From Chryseobacterium arthrosphaerae (GTDB taxonomy: Bacteria; Bacteroidota; Bacteroidia; Flavobacteriales; Weeksellaceae): 64,000 bases of DNA. Made by a program: the position numbers and the translations under genes. Positions 34,525 to 43,957 of this stretch are shown in pieces. The stretch covers positions 682,001-746,000 of the forward strand of contig NZ_MAYG01000001.1 in assembly GCF_001684965.1 (NCBI RefSeq), read 5' to 3'. The notes below the pieces were generated by a model. The model searched no databases and had not been told where the DNA came from. It was given only the letters and a program-made list of their open reading frames with translations. How positions within the stretch are numbered: the stretch's first letter is position 1; each line of letters starts with the position of its first letter.

Positions 34525-36126
34525 CTAAATATCAGATGCTGCTGAATGATGGCTGTTCAGCTCGTTAATAAAGTAAGAAGGGGTAACTCCTTTTTCTTTT
34601 TTGAATGCGATCACGAAGACCTGGGATGAAGCATACCCGCATTCTTCTGCAAGGTAACTTATTTTATATTCTCTGTATTTAGGATCATTATACAGGTTGT
34701 GAACAATATAATTGATTCTTAAACTATTGATATAGGCATTGAAATTCTGCGATTTATTATTTCTGATTACTTCAGACAGGTATTTGGGATTGGTACTGAG
34801 CAGATTCGACAAATAGGCAATATTGATTCCTTTTTTGAGGAACTTTTCAGAATTTTCGAAGGTTTCCAGCTTCTTTAAAATTCTTTTTTCGGTCTCAGAG
34901 GAAATACAGGTTGTTAAATGATCTTTATTTTCATCCTCAGGCCCGGGATTGTTCTGATACAGCTCGTGGATGAGTTCATTATATTTTTTACGGTATTCAT
35001 CGGCTCTTTTTTTATTGTATTTCCATGATACGGCAATAATCATAAAAATAATGACTGCTGCAGTGATAATGATGGCCAGTCTGTTTCTGCTGTAAACATC
35101 CCTGAAGGTATTGATTTTTTTTCTGGACTGATTGATCACGCTGATATTCTGGGCTTTATTGATGCTGTCATTCAGGTGGGTGTATAGCTTCAGGTATGTA
35201 AGCTCTTCCTCTGAATTTCCTAAAGCATTATAAGAATCTTTAATGATGTCATAGGCAGAAAGTCTTTCCTGTGGTTTTTTCTTTACTTTTTCAAGTTCCA
35301 GCACCTTTCTGGAATATCCTATACTTTTGTGATAATCTTTTTGGGTAAAATAAAAATAACTTACTGCTTCATACACTTCAATATCACAAAGTTTGAAATA
35401 CTGCGGATGAGTAACAGAATAGACAAGTGCCTTCTGAAAATATTTTTCTGCAAGACCGGGCCTGGGTTTTTGGGGATGGTAGGCATAGGCAATCCCCATA
35501 TTCATCAGCTGAAATATGGTAAGATAATAACATCTGATTTCCTGGTAGGCCGTAAGACCTGAAGAAGGTATTGATTTCAGCCTGTTCAGGCTTTTTTGTG
35601 TATAATATACCATGGAATCTTTAGCATTAATCCTTGAAAATACTCCTGCAAGAAGCATATATGCATTGGCGTAATAAAGATCTTTGTCTGTCTTATTCTC
35701 AATTCTGTCTGCGTATGTGGTATCTTCCAATAGCATTCTGGCTTCAGGCTGCAGACCCAGGTCTACTGCTGCACAGGCTTTGTTGAGATGGATCAGGCTT
35801 AGTGAATAATTGTCATTCTCTTCCTGGGCCAATTTTTCCGCTTCATCCCCGTATTTCTCAGAAAGGCTGTAATTTCCCCTTCTCAGAGCATTCCGTTGCA
35901 AAAGTATAAGTCCTCGGAGCTCTCCGGATCTGAAATTAATCTCTTTCGACTTATGGATCATTTGCCGGATATCATCCATATTGGTGATCTTTCCTACATC
36001 ATTATACTCAATCAGGTCATATTGCTTCATGAGCTGTTTTTCTTTACTTCTGATATCCTGTGCAGGAAGTGGGTGGAAAATAAATAAGGGTAATAAAAAA
36101 GATATCAGGGAAAAACTTTTGATCAT
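34525..36126 (-). CDS. AraC-family regulator with TPR sensor and one membrane segment
   Basis: A 533-residue protein. It has a signal peptide (ending LPAQ), a periplasmic TPR-like helical region (about 25-340, for example LSLIHLNKACAAVDLGLQPEARMLL), a membrane segment (about 347-368, LAIIITAAVIIFMIIAVSW), a cytoplasmic linker, and a C-terminal AraC-type double helix-turn-helix (about 430-530; INYIVHNLYNDPKYREYKISYLAEECGYASSQVFVIAFKKEKGVTP). This design lets a periplasmic signal control DNA binding directly across the inner membrane. It is common in Chryseobacterium. The target genes are unknown; the metalloprotease gene starts 257 bp away and is divergent. Confidence 0.88.
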   Translation of the reverse strand: MIKSFSLISFLLPLFIFHPLPAQDIRSKEKQLMKQYDLIEYNDVGKITNMDDIRQMIHKSKEINFRSGELRGLILLQRNALRRGNYSLSEKYGDEAEKLAQEENDNYSLSLIHLNKACAAVDLGLQPEARMLLEDTTYADRIENKTDKDLYYANAYMLLAGVFSRINAKDSMVYYTQKSLNRLKSIPSSGLTAYQEIRCYYLTIFQLMNMGIAYAYHPQKPRPGLAEKYFQKALVYSVTHPQYFKLCDIEVYEAVSYFYFTQKDYHKSIGYSRKVLELEKVKKKPQERLSAYDIIKDSYNALGNSEEELTYLKLYTHLNDSINKAQNISVINQSRKKINTFRDVYSRNRLAIIITAAVIIFMIIAVSWKYNKKRADEYRKKYNELIHELYQNNPGPEDENKDHLTTCISSETEKRILKKLETFENSEKFLKKGINIAYLSNLLSTNPKYLSEVIRNNKSQNFNAYINSLRINYIVHNLYNDPKYREYKISYLAEECGYASSQVFVIAFKKEKGVTPSYFINELNSHHSAASDI

Positions 36127-36337
36127 TATTTTTCAATTCATTTACGGTGTTAAAATTAAAATATTTTGCCTTAAAAATTTTTGATTTTATGCAATGATTA
36201 CTGAAATTATTCTATTTTAATTTTATTGTATTTGTTTGGCTGTCATATGTTTGCGGTGTGATTTGCTGAAGTCTCCGGAAGACAGTTTTTAAGAAGGAGA
36301 ATGGTAGAAGGATTTCTATAATCTTTCCTTTGTTCAG

Positions 36338-36368
36338 TTGTCGTACACAATATTGTGAAATAAATTTG
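36338..36368 (+). promoter_or_regulatory. Promoter of the metalloprotease gene (TTG-N20-TAAATTTG)
   Basis: TTG at 36338-36340, a 20-bp spacer and TAAATTTG at 36361-36368 match the Bacteroidetes promoter consensus in full. Transcription should start near 36375, only about 10 nt before the ATG at 36384, leaving almost no 5' untranslated region. Confidence 0.82.
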
Positions 36369-36383
36369 ACTAAAATTTAATGT

Positions 36384-38759
36384 ATGAATAAAAGAACAAG
36401 ACCATTTTTGTTAGCCATTGCCACCACTGCAATGAGCCTGCAGATGACTTATGCACAGCGTGGTTTTTTTAAAGATCTTTCTCATGGTGAAAAGGCTGAA
36501 AAAATGAAAACAGTTCCTGTTGAGAATATAAAAAAATATTCTATCCTGGAAATGAATGATACCGCATTAAAAACGTACCTATCATCCGCTCCTTCAGCCA
36601 GCCAGTACAAAAAATCCGGAATATCATTAGAAATTCCTTTACCCAACGGAAAGACAGAAACCTTTGTTATTTATGAATCATCAGTTCTTGCTCCCGAACT
36701 TCAGGCGCTACATCCGGATATCAGAACATATAAGGGAGAAGGAACCCGGAATCCGGGCTATAAAATCAGATTCAGTCTTACTTCAGAAGGTTTTAATGCT
36801 ATTATCCTGGGAGTAGGAGGAGATACTGTTATTATAGAAAAAATCAGGAATGTAAATAATCTGTACAAAAGCTATTTTTCCAAAGACGCCCTGTTGCCAG
36901 CCCAGCCTGTTTCTCAAAACAGATGTGGTACCAGCCTTGATCTTGGGGCATTTACCCAAAAACTGCAGAATAATGCCAGTCTTGCCAACGGAAAATTGTC
37001 AAATGGTGACCATATTAAAAAATTTAAACTTGCCATAGCAGCTACAGGAGAATATACTGCTGCTTTCGGAGGGGGAAATGCCAATGTTGCCTATGCTACC
37101 ATTGTAGCTTATGTCAATGAGGTGAATGCAGTTTACGAAGCGGAACTGGGCGTTAATTTACAGCTGGTAAGCGGTACAAATGTAGTGTATACCGACCCTG
37201 CTTCCGATCCCTATACGGCGAATGATCAGGGGACAATGCTGGATGAAAACAGGGCAAACCTTGCCAATGTAATCGGGAACGCCAATTATGACGTAGGGCA
37301 TGTGTTTGGAGCCGGAGGCAGCGGGTCCGGAGGAGGAGTGGCCTTTTCGCCGGCAGTGTGTAATGATACCTATAAAGGTGGGGGTGTATCGGATATCGGT
37401 GATGAAGTGAATTATGCGAGAGTATTTTCTATTCAGCTGATCGCTCATGAGATAGGCCATCAGTTCGGAATGTCACACTCCTACAACAGTAATATTCCGG
37501 TGTGTACTACCCGAAGATATACGACCTCAGTGGAACCGGGATCCGGTGCTACCGTAATGAGCTATGGTTTTACCTGTGCCAATAATAACCCGGCTAACGG
37601 AGTGACTGGAGATGATGATTATTCTGACAGCTATGACGGAACGGGAAAAAAGATAGGCCCTTTCCTTAATTTTCATACAGCGAGTATAAAACAGGCTCTG
37701 GATTATATCTCTACGCTAAGCTGTTACACTACTGTGGCTTCAGGAAATACCATTCCGGTGATTAATGCTATGCAGGCTTCCTATACCGTCCCTAAATCAA
37801 CGCCGTTCTACCTTAAAGGAACAGCAACGGATGGCGATAATGATCCGTTAAGCTATTCATGGGAAGGTACTAACATCAGTGATCTGCAGGATGTAACGGG
37901 AAGTAACGGATCTCCTGCTGCGCCTCCGGGCCTTGACGGAACTGTTCTTGAAAATACAACCCATCCGCCGTTCTTCAGGTCTTATCCCCCGGTTACGGCA
38001 GGTACAGATCCCGGGCTGAGATATTATCCGCTGCTTGCTGCTGTATTAGGTGGAACAAACTATTCAAAAGGGGATAAGCTGCCATCAGTAGCTGTTGAAA
38101 CCACCCATACCCTTACCGTTCGTGACGGCAGAGGAGGAACAGTAACAAAAAATGTTGTAGTGAATGTAGATAATTCAGGTCCTTTCCTTATTACGAATGA
38201 TCCATCCGGCACTTATACTCCGGGCTATAATCTCCCTGTGCATTGGAGCGTGAACGGTACGAATAATGCTCCGGTGAATTGCAAGCTGGTTGATATCTGG
38301 CTTTCAACCGATGGCGGATATACATTTACACTGCTGGCTTCAGCACTGCCTAATTCGGGAACAGCGAACGTTATTTTACCTAATGTGACGACGAGTCATG
38401 CAAGATTAAAAATAACACCGGGTACAAGTACGGTGTCCGGAAATGTTCCGGGGATCTTCTTCGATATTTCTAATACGGATTTTTCCATTGGCAGTACTTT
38501 AGCTGCGAATAATCCGGCCGCAAAGAATGATGAGATCAGGATATATTCCGATGCCCGCAATATTGTAGTGGCCTCTTCTGTTCAGAAAATTCTTTCAGTG
38601 GAGCTTTTTGATATGTCAGGACGTCATCTGTACAAAAAGAAAAATATCAATGCTAATATATTCTCTATTCCGGATATAGGTCTGAACAGGCAGGTGGTCA
38701 TAGTGGAAGTTATTACACAACAAGGTAAAGTGGAAACCAAAAAACTTCTGATCAATTAA
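36384..38759 (+). CDS. Secreted reprolysin-like zinc metalloprotease with T9SS sorting domain
   Basis: A 791-residue protein: signal peptide (1-25, ending TYAQ), a propeptide-like region (about 40-200), and a zinc protease domain with HEIGHQFGMSH at 355-365 (zinc ligands His355, His359, His365; catalytic Glu356) and the Met-turn VMSYG. After that come cadherin/Ig-like beta domains (TDGDNDPLSYSWEG), and a C-terminal type A sorting domain of the type IX secretion system (VELFDMSGRHLYKKK to VETKKLLIN). It should cross the outer membrane by T9SS, be processed, and act on the surface or in the medium. Gene has a strong promoter and its own terminator. Confidence 0.9.
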   Translation: MNKRTRPFLLAIATTAMSLQMTYAQRGFFKDLSHGEKAEKMKTVPVENIKKYSILEMNDTALKTYLSSAPSASQYKKSGISLEIPLPNGKTETFVIYESSVLAPELQALHPDIRTYKGEGTRNPGYKIRFSLTSEGFNAIILGVGGDTVIIEKIRNVNNLYKSYFSKDALLPAQPVSQNRCGTSLDLGAFTQKLQNNASLANGKLSNGDHIKKFKLAIAATGEYTAAFGGGNANVAYATIVAYVNEVNAVYEAELGVNLQLVSGTNVVYTDPASDPYTANDQGTMLDENRANLANVIGNANYDVGHVFGAGGSGSGGGVAFSPAVCNDTYKGGGVSDIGDEVNYARVFSIQLIAHEIGHQFGMSHSYNSNIPVCTTRRYTTSVEPGSGATVMSYGFTCANNNPANGVTGDDDYSDSYDGTGKKIGPFLNFHTASIKQALDYISTLSCYTTVASGNTIPVINAMQASYTVPKSTPFYLKGTATDGDNDPLSYSWEGTNISDLQDVTGSNGSPAAPPGLDGTVLENTTHPPFFRSYPPVTAGTDPGLRYYPLLAAVLGGTNYSKGDKLPSVAVETTHTLTVRDGRGGTVTKNVVVNVDNSGPFLITNDPSGTYTPGYNLPVHWSVNGTNNAPVNCKLVDIWLSTDGGYTFTLLASALPNSGTANVILPNVTTSHARLKITPGTSTVSGNVPGIFFDISNTDFSIGSTLAANNPAAKNDEIRIYSDARNIVVASSVQKILSVELFDMSGRHLYKKKNINANIFSIPDIGLNRQVVIVEVITQQGKVETKKLLIN

Positions 38760-39332
38760 CAGAAAGCTCATCCGAAAATTGATCTGCTGAAAACTCTGAC
38801 ATTTTCCTTCCGGGATAAGAAAAACCTGCTGGTAACAGCAGGTTTTTTTATTTTTAATATTTCATAATGATATTAAGCAAAAACCGGTAAAAGACAATAA
38901 GAATAAATATGTAGTGCTTCTTATTGATTACTCTCAATCCTATAAAAATAATTACTCAGAAATACAGACAGGGTAGAGATGCGACACATAGGTGTGAGGA
39001 GTATGAATGGATAGCGGAATCCGGCTCCTGATCAGGGATCTGAAGAAAGTATTAAATATTTTGTTGAACACCGATTTTTGCATCTTATTCTGAAAATATC
39101 CTGCCCGGAACAAAATTTTTAAGCTGTAAAAGGATTTTACTGTCAACTTATATTGAGTTTTACCGATTTTGTCTGATATTTACTATTATAAAGAAGTGAA
39201 AATTTACTTTAACTTTGTAAATTGTATGGTATCATACATATTGCAGAATTTTTGACAATAATGGTATATCATTGAAAATTAATAAGAAGTGAATTTAAAT
39301 TATCCGGAAAATTAATTAGCTGACAAATAGAT
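38760..39332. other. Spacer with terminator and a dyad near a -7 element
   Basis: Besides the terminator at 38821-38851, nothing coding was recognised in these 573 bp. TAACTTTG at 39210-39217 matches TAnnTTTG and is followed at once by the dyad TGTATGGTATCATACA (39223-39238), which could be an operator over the start site of the kinase gene at 39333. No TTG is at the usual distance. Confidence 0.4.
38821..38851 (+). terminator. Rho-independent terminator of the metalloprotease gene
   Basis: AAAACCTGCTG pairs perfectly with CAGCAGGTTTT around a 4-nt GTAA loop, followed by a T-rich run. It lies about 60 bp after the stop. Confidence 0.9.
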
Positions 39333-41066
39333 ATGAAGAATAAATTCTTAAATTTTAAATTGAGGAAAGTAGTTCATTACTCGCTGATCATATGTATTTT
39401 ATCAATACAGGTGATTATCGCCATATTCTTTTATAACGAATTTGTCAACGGAAAGAAACTTCAGTTTATCAAAAACCAGCTGGAAGACAGCAGAGCCCTG
39501 GGAGGATTAACGGATGATTCAAGGAAAGATTTTATGGCCGCCCAGGAACATTTCCAGAAATATATGGCTACCCAGGATGATAAGGATCTTCAGTCGTATT
39601 TTCAGTCGCTGAAAAAGCTTAAGCTGAATTTTGATAAAATCAGTGAATATGAAAATACCAGCCCGAGGCTGAAAAACGCTCTTGCACAGCATAAAAAGGA
39701 TACGCTGAAAGTGACGCAACTGAAAACCCTGATCGATTCTGTATACCAGACTTCCCTGAACCCTCCTTCAAAAATTGAGGATAAAAAGTATGAGCCGGAG
39801 AAGTATAAGAATGATTTTGAAGATTTCAATATACAGACCCGTACTTATGCAGATACAATTAAAAAGAAAGGCTTTTTCGGACGTTTAAAGGATGCGGTAA
39901 CCGGTAAAGTGGATGTTCAGAAGGAAAGCACGGTTATTACATTAACGAATAACAAAACCATAGATATTTCTCAGGTAAAATCAAAGATGGACAATACCAT
40001 AAAGTCTATGGATAAGCATTATGCCGCAGAAGTGAAGAAGGTTCAGCAGTATGCCGCACAGAGCCAGAAAGATAATTTAAGGTTTTACAGTACATTTGGT
40101 AAGCTGCTGGTCTACAGCAACGGTCTTATCGATGTGTATGAAAGTGCCATCAGGGATTTTAAAGCCGAACTGGAAAAAGAATACAACAAACAAAGCTCGG
40201 ATAATAACAGAATAAGAACTAACCTTGTCCTCGGATTGATGGTTCTGATGTTCATTGTATCTATCCTGATCATGTATTTTACAAGAATGGCATTTATTTA
40301 TGAGCAGAAGCTTAATGTAGCCAATAATGAAATTAAAAAGAATCTTAATTTCAAGAACAGAATACTGGGAATGCTGAGCCATGATCTGAGATCTCCTTTG
40401 AAGATTATTAATATTTTTATTGATAAAATTCACAGATCTACCGGTGATGAGACCATAAAAGACTATCTGAAGTCGATAAAGTTTACCAACAGTACTTTGC
40501 TGCTGCAGTCTAATCAGATCCTGGAATATACGAAGAATCAGGATGCTGAAAAGAAACTGATACAGTCTGTCTTTAATCTTAAAGAAGAGATCAGTTCTAT
40601 TGTAAAGGTGATTAACCCTTATCTGGAAACGAGAAACAATAAATTTGTAGTAACGGACAGGATTCCTGAAGATGTGGTGGTGTACTCGGATAATATCAGG
40701 ATCAATCAGATTTTCATGAATATTCTGGGGAATGCCAACAAATTCACAGAAAACGGACAGGTGGATCTTACTATGTTCACAGAACCGGTGGATAAAAATA
40801 CCATTGCACTGATCACCACGGTAGGAGATACCGGAATTGGAATCTCCGAATCTGATCTGGGTAAAATTTTTGACCCTTACTATCAGGGAATGGTATCTGA
40901 TGAGGTTGATAATCTGGGAGCAGGACTGGGTCTGAACCTGGTAAAAGAGATTGTAGAACTTTTCGATGGAGAAATATCAGTAACGAGCAAGCTGCATAAA
41001 GGCACAAAAATAACTTTCAGGATCAACTTAAATATAAATCATAATGGAACAGCCAATGGAAAATAA
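39333..41066 (+). CDS. Membrane sensor histidine kinase with long periplasmic domain
   Basis: A 577-residue kinase with two membrane segments (about 14-34 and 297-318) around a periplasmic, strongly helical domain of about 260 residues (many Lys, Asp, Gln; KDLQSYFQSLKKLKLNFDKI). The kinase core has His350 (GMLSHDLRSPLK), the N box LGNANKFTENG, and GDTGIGISESDLGKIFDP and GAGLGLNLVKEIV. Its C terminus overlaps the start of the LuxR-type regulator by 23 bp (or 11 if the second Met is used). It is the membrane counterpart of the soluble kinase/LuxR pair at 16421-17799. Confidence 0.92.
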   Translation: MKNKFLNFKLRKVVHYSLIICILSIQVIIAIFFYNEFVNGKKLQFIKNQLEDSRALGGLTDDSRKDFMAAQEHFQKYMATQDDKDLQSYFQSLKKLKLNFDKISEYENTSPRLKNALAQHKKDTLKVTQLKTLIDSVYQTSLNPPSKIEDKKYEPEKYKNDFEDFNIQTRTYADTIKKKGFFGRLKDAVTGKVDVQKESTVITLTNNKTIDISQVKSKMDNTIKSMDKHYAAEVKKVQQYAAQSQKDNLRFYSTFGKLLVYSNGLIDVYESAIRDFKAELEKEYNKQSSDNNRIRTNLVLGLMVLMFIVSILIMYFTRMAFIYEQKLNVANNEIKKNLNFKNRILGMLSHDLRSPLKIINIFIDKIHRSTGDETIKDYLKSIKFTNSTLLLQSNQILEYTKNQDAEKKLIQSVFNLKEEISSIVKVINPYLETRNNKFVVTDRIPEDVVVYSDNIRINQIFMNILGNANKFTENGQVDLTMFTEPVDKNTIALITTVGDTGIGISESDLGKIFDPYYQGMVSDEVDNLGAGLGLNLVKEIVELFDGEISVTSKLHKGTKITFRINLNINHNGTANGK

Positions 41067-41697
41067 GGAAATTGTATTTCTTTTAGCAGATGACCACAGT
41101 ATTGTAAGACAGGGGATGGAGATCGTCATCAGTGATATTGTTCCGGATGCTAAAATCTACCAGACTTCATCTTTACAACAGGTGGTAGAGCTTATAGAAT
41201 CCAAAGGAATAGAGATGGCTATCATAGATGCCCATTTTCCGGATGGAAACAGCTTACACATTTTGCCACAGATGAAAGCCGCCAATCCTGATCTCAAGAT
41301 TTTGATCTTTACAGGTCTTGAAGAAGATCTGCACGTTCTAAAATTTATTAAAGCAGGAGCGAACGGATATTTGAGTAAACTGAGTGAAGAGGAAGAAATA
41401 AAAGAAGCACTTACAACCTTTATACAAAAAGGAGAGTATTTCTCTGAGCTGTCCAGAAATTTATTGGTGCAGTTTGTCTATAATCCCAATCTGATCAGCC
41501 CTCTCAGCAGCCTTACCAAAAGAGAAATGGAAATTGCAGAAATGTATGCAGAAGGCTATGGTAATCTGGAAATTGCAAATAATTTAAACATAAAGCAAAA
41601 TACTGTAAGTACCATCAAAAAAAATATCTTTGAGAAACTGAAAATTGAAAACCTGGTTGAGTTGATCGAACTCATAAAAACCCATCACAAAATATAG
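41044..41697 (+). CDS. LuxR/NarL-type response regulator, paralogue of 17155
   Basis: A 217-residue regulator: receiver domain with Asp62 (MAIIDAHFPDG) and Lys in NGYLSKLSEEE, then a LuxR-type helix-turn-helix (LTKREMEIAEMYAEGYGNLEIANNLNIKQNTVSTIKKNIFEKL). It shares with the regulator at 17155 the blocks ADDHxIVRxG, LKILIF, GYLSKLS and IFEKLKI. The start may also be the Met at 41056. Its DNA-binding helix (KQNTVSTIK) differs from the other copy (HSSTISTYK), so the two probably bind different sites. Confidence 0.92.
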   Translation: MEQPMENKEIVFLLADDHSIVRQGMEIVISDIVPDAKIYQTSSLQQVVELIESKGIEMAIIDAHFPDGNSLHILPQMKAANPDLKILIFTGLEEDLHVLKFIKAGANGYLSKLSEEEEIKEALTTFIQKGEYFSELSRNLLVQFVYNPNLISPLSSLTKREMEIAEMYAEGYGNLEIANNLNIKQNTVSTIKKNIFEKLKIENLVELIELIKTHHKI

Positions 41698-42140
41698 CTC
41701 CCGGAAGGGGTATTCCTTATTTCCTGTGTTTTATCGATAAATATCTATAGAATTGCCGACATGTATCGATGGTTTTTGTAGATGATTTTATTTCGCAATG
41801 TTGTTACTTTGTAGTATAAAATTTACCAAATAAAAAAAAGTATGGAAGTCCATAAAAATGCTTTTTTAAAAAGGTCAATTTTTAAGCAAAAACACACAAT
41901 GATCATAACTATAAAAATAATAAACTATAGTTATATAAAACACAAGTGATGAAGAAGAATTATGCAAGTGATGAAATAAAATACATAAGCGTATAATAGC
42001 CTTTAGTAAGAGCTTCTTGAAAAAAGCCAAATGATAAAAAAAACACAAATTACTATAGGGAAGTTCATACAGGTTATTAGTACAAGTAAAAAGGAGACTG
42101 CAGTGTCTCCTTTTTTTATGCCATTCGGAGACTAATATTT
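41698..42140. other. Spacer with possible short transcript ending at a strong terminator
   Basis: The 443 bp hold no gene of normal size. A 35-codon frame at 41842 (MEVHKNAFLKRS...) is basic and Ile/Lys-rich without recognisable features. The dyad ATAACTATA-N12-TATAGTTAT lies at 41905-41934, and the sequence ends in the terminator at 42088-42117, 390 bp past the regulator gene. A small RNA here is possible but not shown. Confidence 0.35.
42088..42117. terminator. Bidirectional rho-independent terminator
   Basis: AAAAAGGAGAC and GTCTCCTTTTT form a perfect 11-bp stem with a 6-nt loop (TGCAGT), with A-rich sequence on the left and T-rich on the right, so it can end both the plus-strand regulator transcript and the minus-strand DoxX transcript. 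Confidence 0.9.
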
Positions 42141-42599
42141 TTACCTGTTTACTGATCGGTCAATGGAGTATTTTCCGCCTCCCAATGTCATAAGCGAAAG
42201 ACAGATTCCCAGTACCAGCAGATGATATTCAAACCCTTCGGCACCGGCAGGCATCTTTCCGAACCAGTTCATGAAGAAACCATGGGAAGCATGATCTGTA
42301 ACAATCATTCCTACAAATAAAGAAAAAACAGCTATGGCCGTAATTTTTGTCCATGCTCCCAGTAACAGAAATAAAGTTCCCAGACATTCGATGGCGATTG
42401 CAGTAGCAGCAACGATTGGTGAAAGTCCCACATGGGTGGTCATATAATCCATTTCTCCTTTTAGCCCCGGTCCTTCAAACCAACCGAATAATTTTTGGGC
42501 TGCATGGGGAAATAATACGATTCCTAAAGTGAGCCTTAGAATAAGCGGGGACCATGTATCATCTCCAGATACAATCCACTGTTTGATTGCTTTGTTCAT
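42141..42599 (-). CDS. DoxX family membrane protein
   Basis: A 152-residue protein with four membrane segments and the DoxX pattern LILRLTLGIVLFPHAAQKLFGWFEGPG near the start, then VAATAIAIECLGTLFLLLG, IAVFSLFVGMIVTDHA, and YHLLVLGICLSLMTLGGG. DoxX proteins are small integral membrane proteins; some act with oxidoreductases in thiol redox or antibiotic resistance, but the function here is unknown. It is 86 bp after the Crp/Fnr-family gene on the same strand and may be regulated by it. Confidence 0.88.
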   Translation of the reverse strand: MNKAIKQWIVSGDDTWSPLILRLTLGIVLFPHAAQKLFGWFEGPGLKGEMDYMTTHVGLSPIVAATAIAIECLGTLFLLLGAWTKITAIAVFSLFVGMIVTDHASHGFFMNWFGKMPAGAEGFEYHLLVLGICLSLMTLGGGKYSIDRSVNR

Positions 42600-42685
42600 T
42601 TTTTTTACAGGTTTTGATGAACAAAATTAATGCAGCATCTGTTGTTTTTCCTGTGATTTTTGGTACAAAAAAGTTGTGCGGTTTG

Positions 42686-43285
42686 TCACACGTTGGAAGG
42701 CTCGTCTCTATATTGCTGACCTTTGAGCCTGCTCAGTGTTTCACGGGTAATACCCAGGAAAGAAGCTATGTGCTGTTGGGAAAGACGCTGCTCAAACCAG
42801 CCGTATGATCTTGCAAATTCCTGATACCGCTCTTCAGCCGGCTTCTGCTGGAACAGGATCCTTTTCTGAAGAGAAATGAAAGCGCTCAGGAAGATCTGAC
42901 GAAAGTAACTTTCCAAGGCAGGAATTTCTATAAAAAGCTGCTCCAGTCTGTTTTTTTCAATCATCAAAACCTCAGTATTTTCAATAGCTTCAATATTATA
43001 GACGGAGGGCTGGGCATGCATCATACTGTACCAGTCGGAGATCCACCAGTTTTCAAATGCAAACTGAACCGTATTTTCCCGGCCGTTCTCGCTGACCTCA
43101 TATTGTCTCAGACAGCCTTTGATCACAAAAGAATCATAGGTACAGATGTTACCTTCCTGTAACAGATACTGTTTTCTGCGGAATTTCCGGTAAACCAATG
43201 CAGAGCAGAAAAGCTCTTTTTCCTGATCCGACAGGAGGACGTACTGGCTGATGTGGTTTACTATACCTTCGTATTGAGGAGCCAT
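42686..43285 (-). CDS. Crp/Fnr-family transcriptional regulator
   Basis: A 199-residue regulator. Residues 1-125 form a cyclic-nucleotide-binding-like beta barrel (FRRKQYLLQEGNICTYDSFVIKGCLRQYEVSENGRENTVQFAFENWWISDWYSM), a central helix follows (LESYFRQIFLSAFISLQKRILF), and the C terminus is a helix-turn-helix (RLSQQHIASFLGITRETLSRLKGQ). There is no Cys cluster for an iron-sulfur centre, so it is not an FNR-type oxygen sensor; the ligand is unknown. It is the likely regulator of the DoxX gene directly downstream. Confidence 0.88.
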   Translation of the reverse strand: MAPQYEGIVNHISQYVLLSDQEKELFCSALVYRKFRRKQYLLQEGNICTYDSFVIKGCLRQYEVSENGRENTVQFAFENWWISDWYSMMHAQPSVYNIEAIENTEVLMIEKNRLEQLFIEIPALESYFRQIFLSAFISLQKRILFQQKPAEERYQEFARSYGWFEQRLSQQHIASFLGITRETLSRLKGQQYRDEPSNV

Positions 43286-43412
43286 TTCGTATGATTTGGA
43301 TGTTTATTCAAAGATAACTATTCTTTTGGTGGATCAGATTTCCTTTGAACTAAAAAATCTTTTTTGCCGGAAATGTACCGGTTTTATTAAAATATTCTAC
43401 AGCAGATATTCA

Positions 43413-43847
43413 TTACAGGCGGTTATCATTTCCATACAGAATGGCAACTCCAGATTTTTTACGTACAATCTGACGCAGTGCCTTCTGAAATTCGTCAACA
43501 GCATGAGGTTCCGCAATAATCTCAAACTGAATTTTACATTGGGTTTCAGGCCGGAAGGTGGCATCAGTGGCCATGGTAATCTGAATACCAATCTGAGAAA
43601 GTGAAGAGGCCGGATAAAGCTTCATAGAGAAATAGGACAGGGTAGAATCTTTATGCCCAAATTCAAAAAAAGGAATTGTATTATTTTGTGGGAAATCAGT
43701 GAGGCTGTCGGTAAAGTGCTCAAAGGCTTTGCGATCCCCGTAACCCCACGTTTCTCCGGAGAAAACAGTGTTGGAGCCTTTAATATCAAATATCATATCT
43801 ATATCATCATCACTTACGTTAATTTCCAGGTAAGATTTCAGGTTCAT
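43413..43847 (-). CDS. Hypothetical protein (144 aa)
   Basis: A 144-residue protein without signal peptide or membrane segment. The sequence is mostly strand-like: SYLEINVSDDDIDMIFDIKG, GDRKAFEHFTDSLTDFPQN, TLSYFSMKLYP, IGIQITMATDATFRPETQCKIQFEIIAEPHAVDEFQKALRQIV. The size and the acidic start recall immunity proteins of polymorphic-toxin systems, but no toxin is near and no family is recognised. Its codon use looks like that of neighbouring genes. Confidence 0.65.
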   Translation of the reverse strand: MNLKSYLEINVSDDDIDMIFDIKGSNTVFSGETWGYGDRKAFEHFTDSLTDFPQNNTIPFFEFGHKDSTLSYFSMKLYPASSLSQIGIQITMATDATFRPETQCKIQFEIIAEPHAVDEFQKALRQIVRKKSGVAILYGNDNRL

Positions 43848-43957
43848 GGTCTGTTTAGAATATTTTTATTTTTCAAATATAATCAATTAGTAGCCGTATT
43901 TACGGAAAAGTCTTGCTGAAAAGAAGAAAATATCTATCTTTCAGGAAACTAAGAGCC

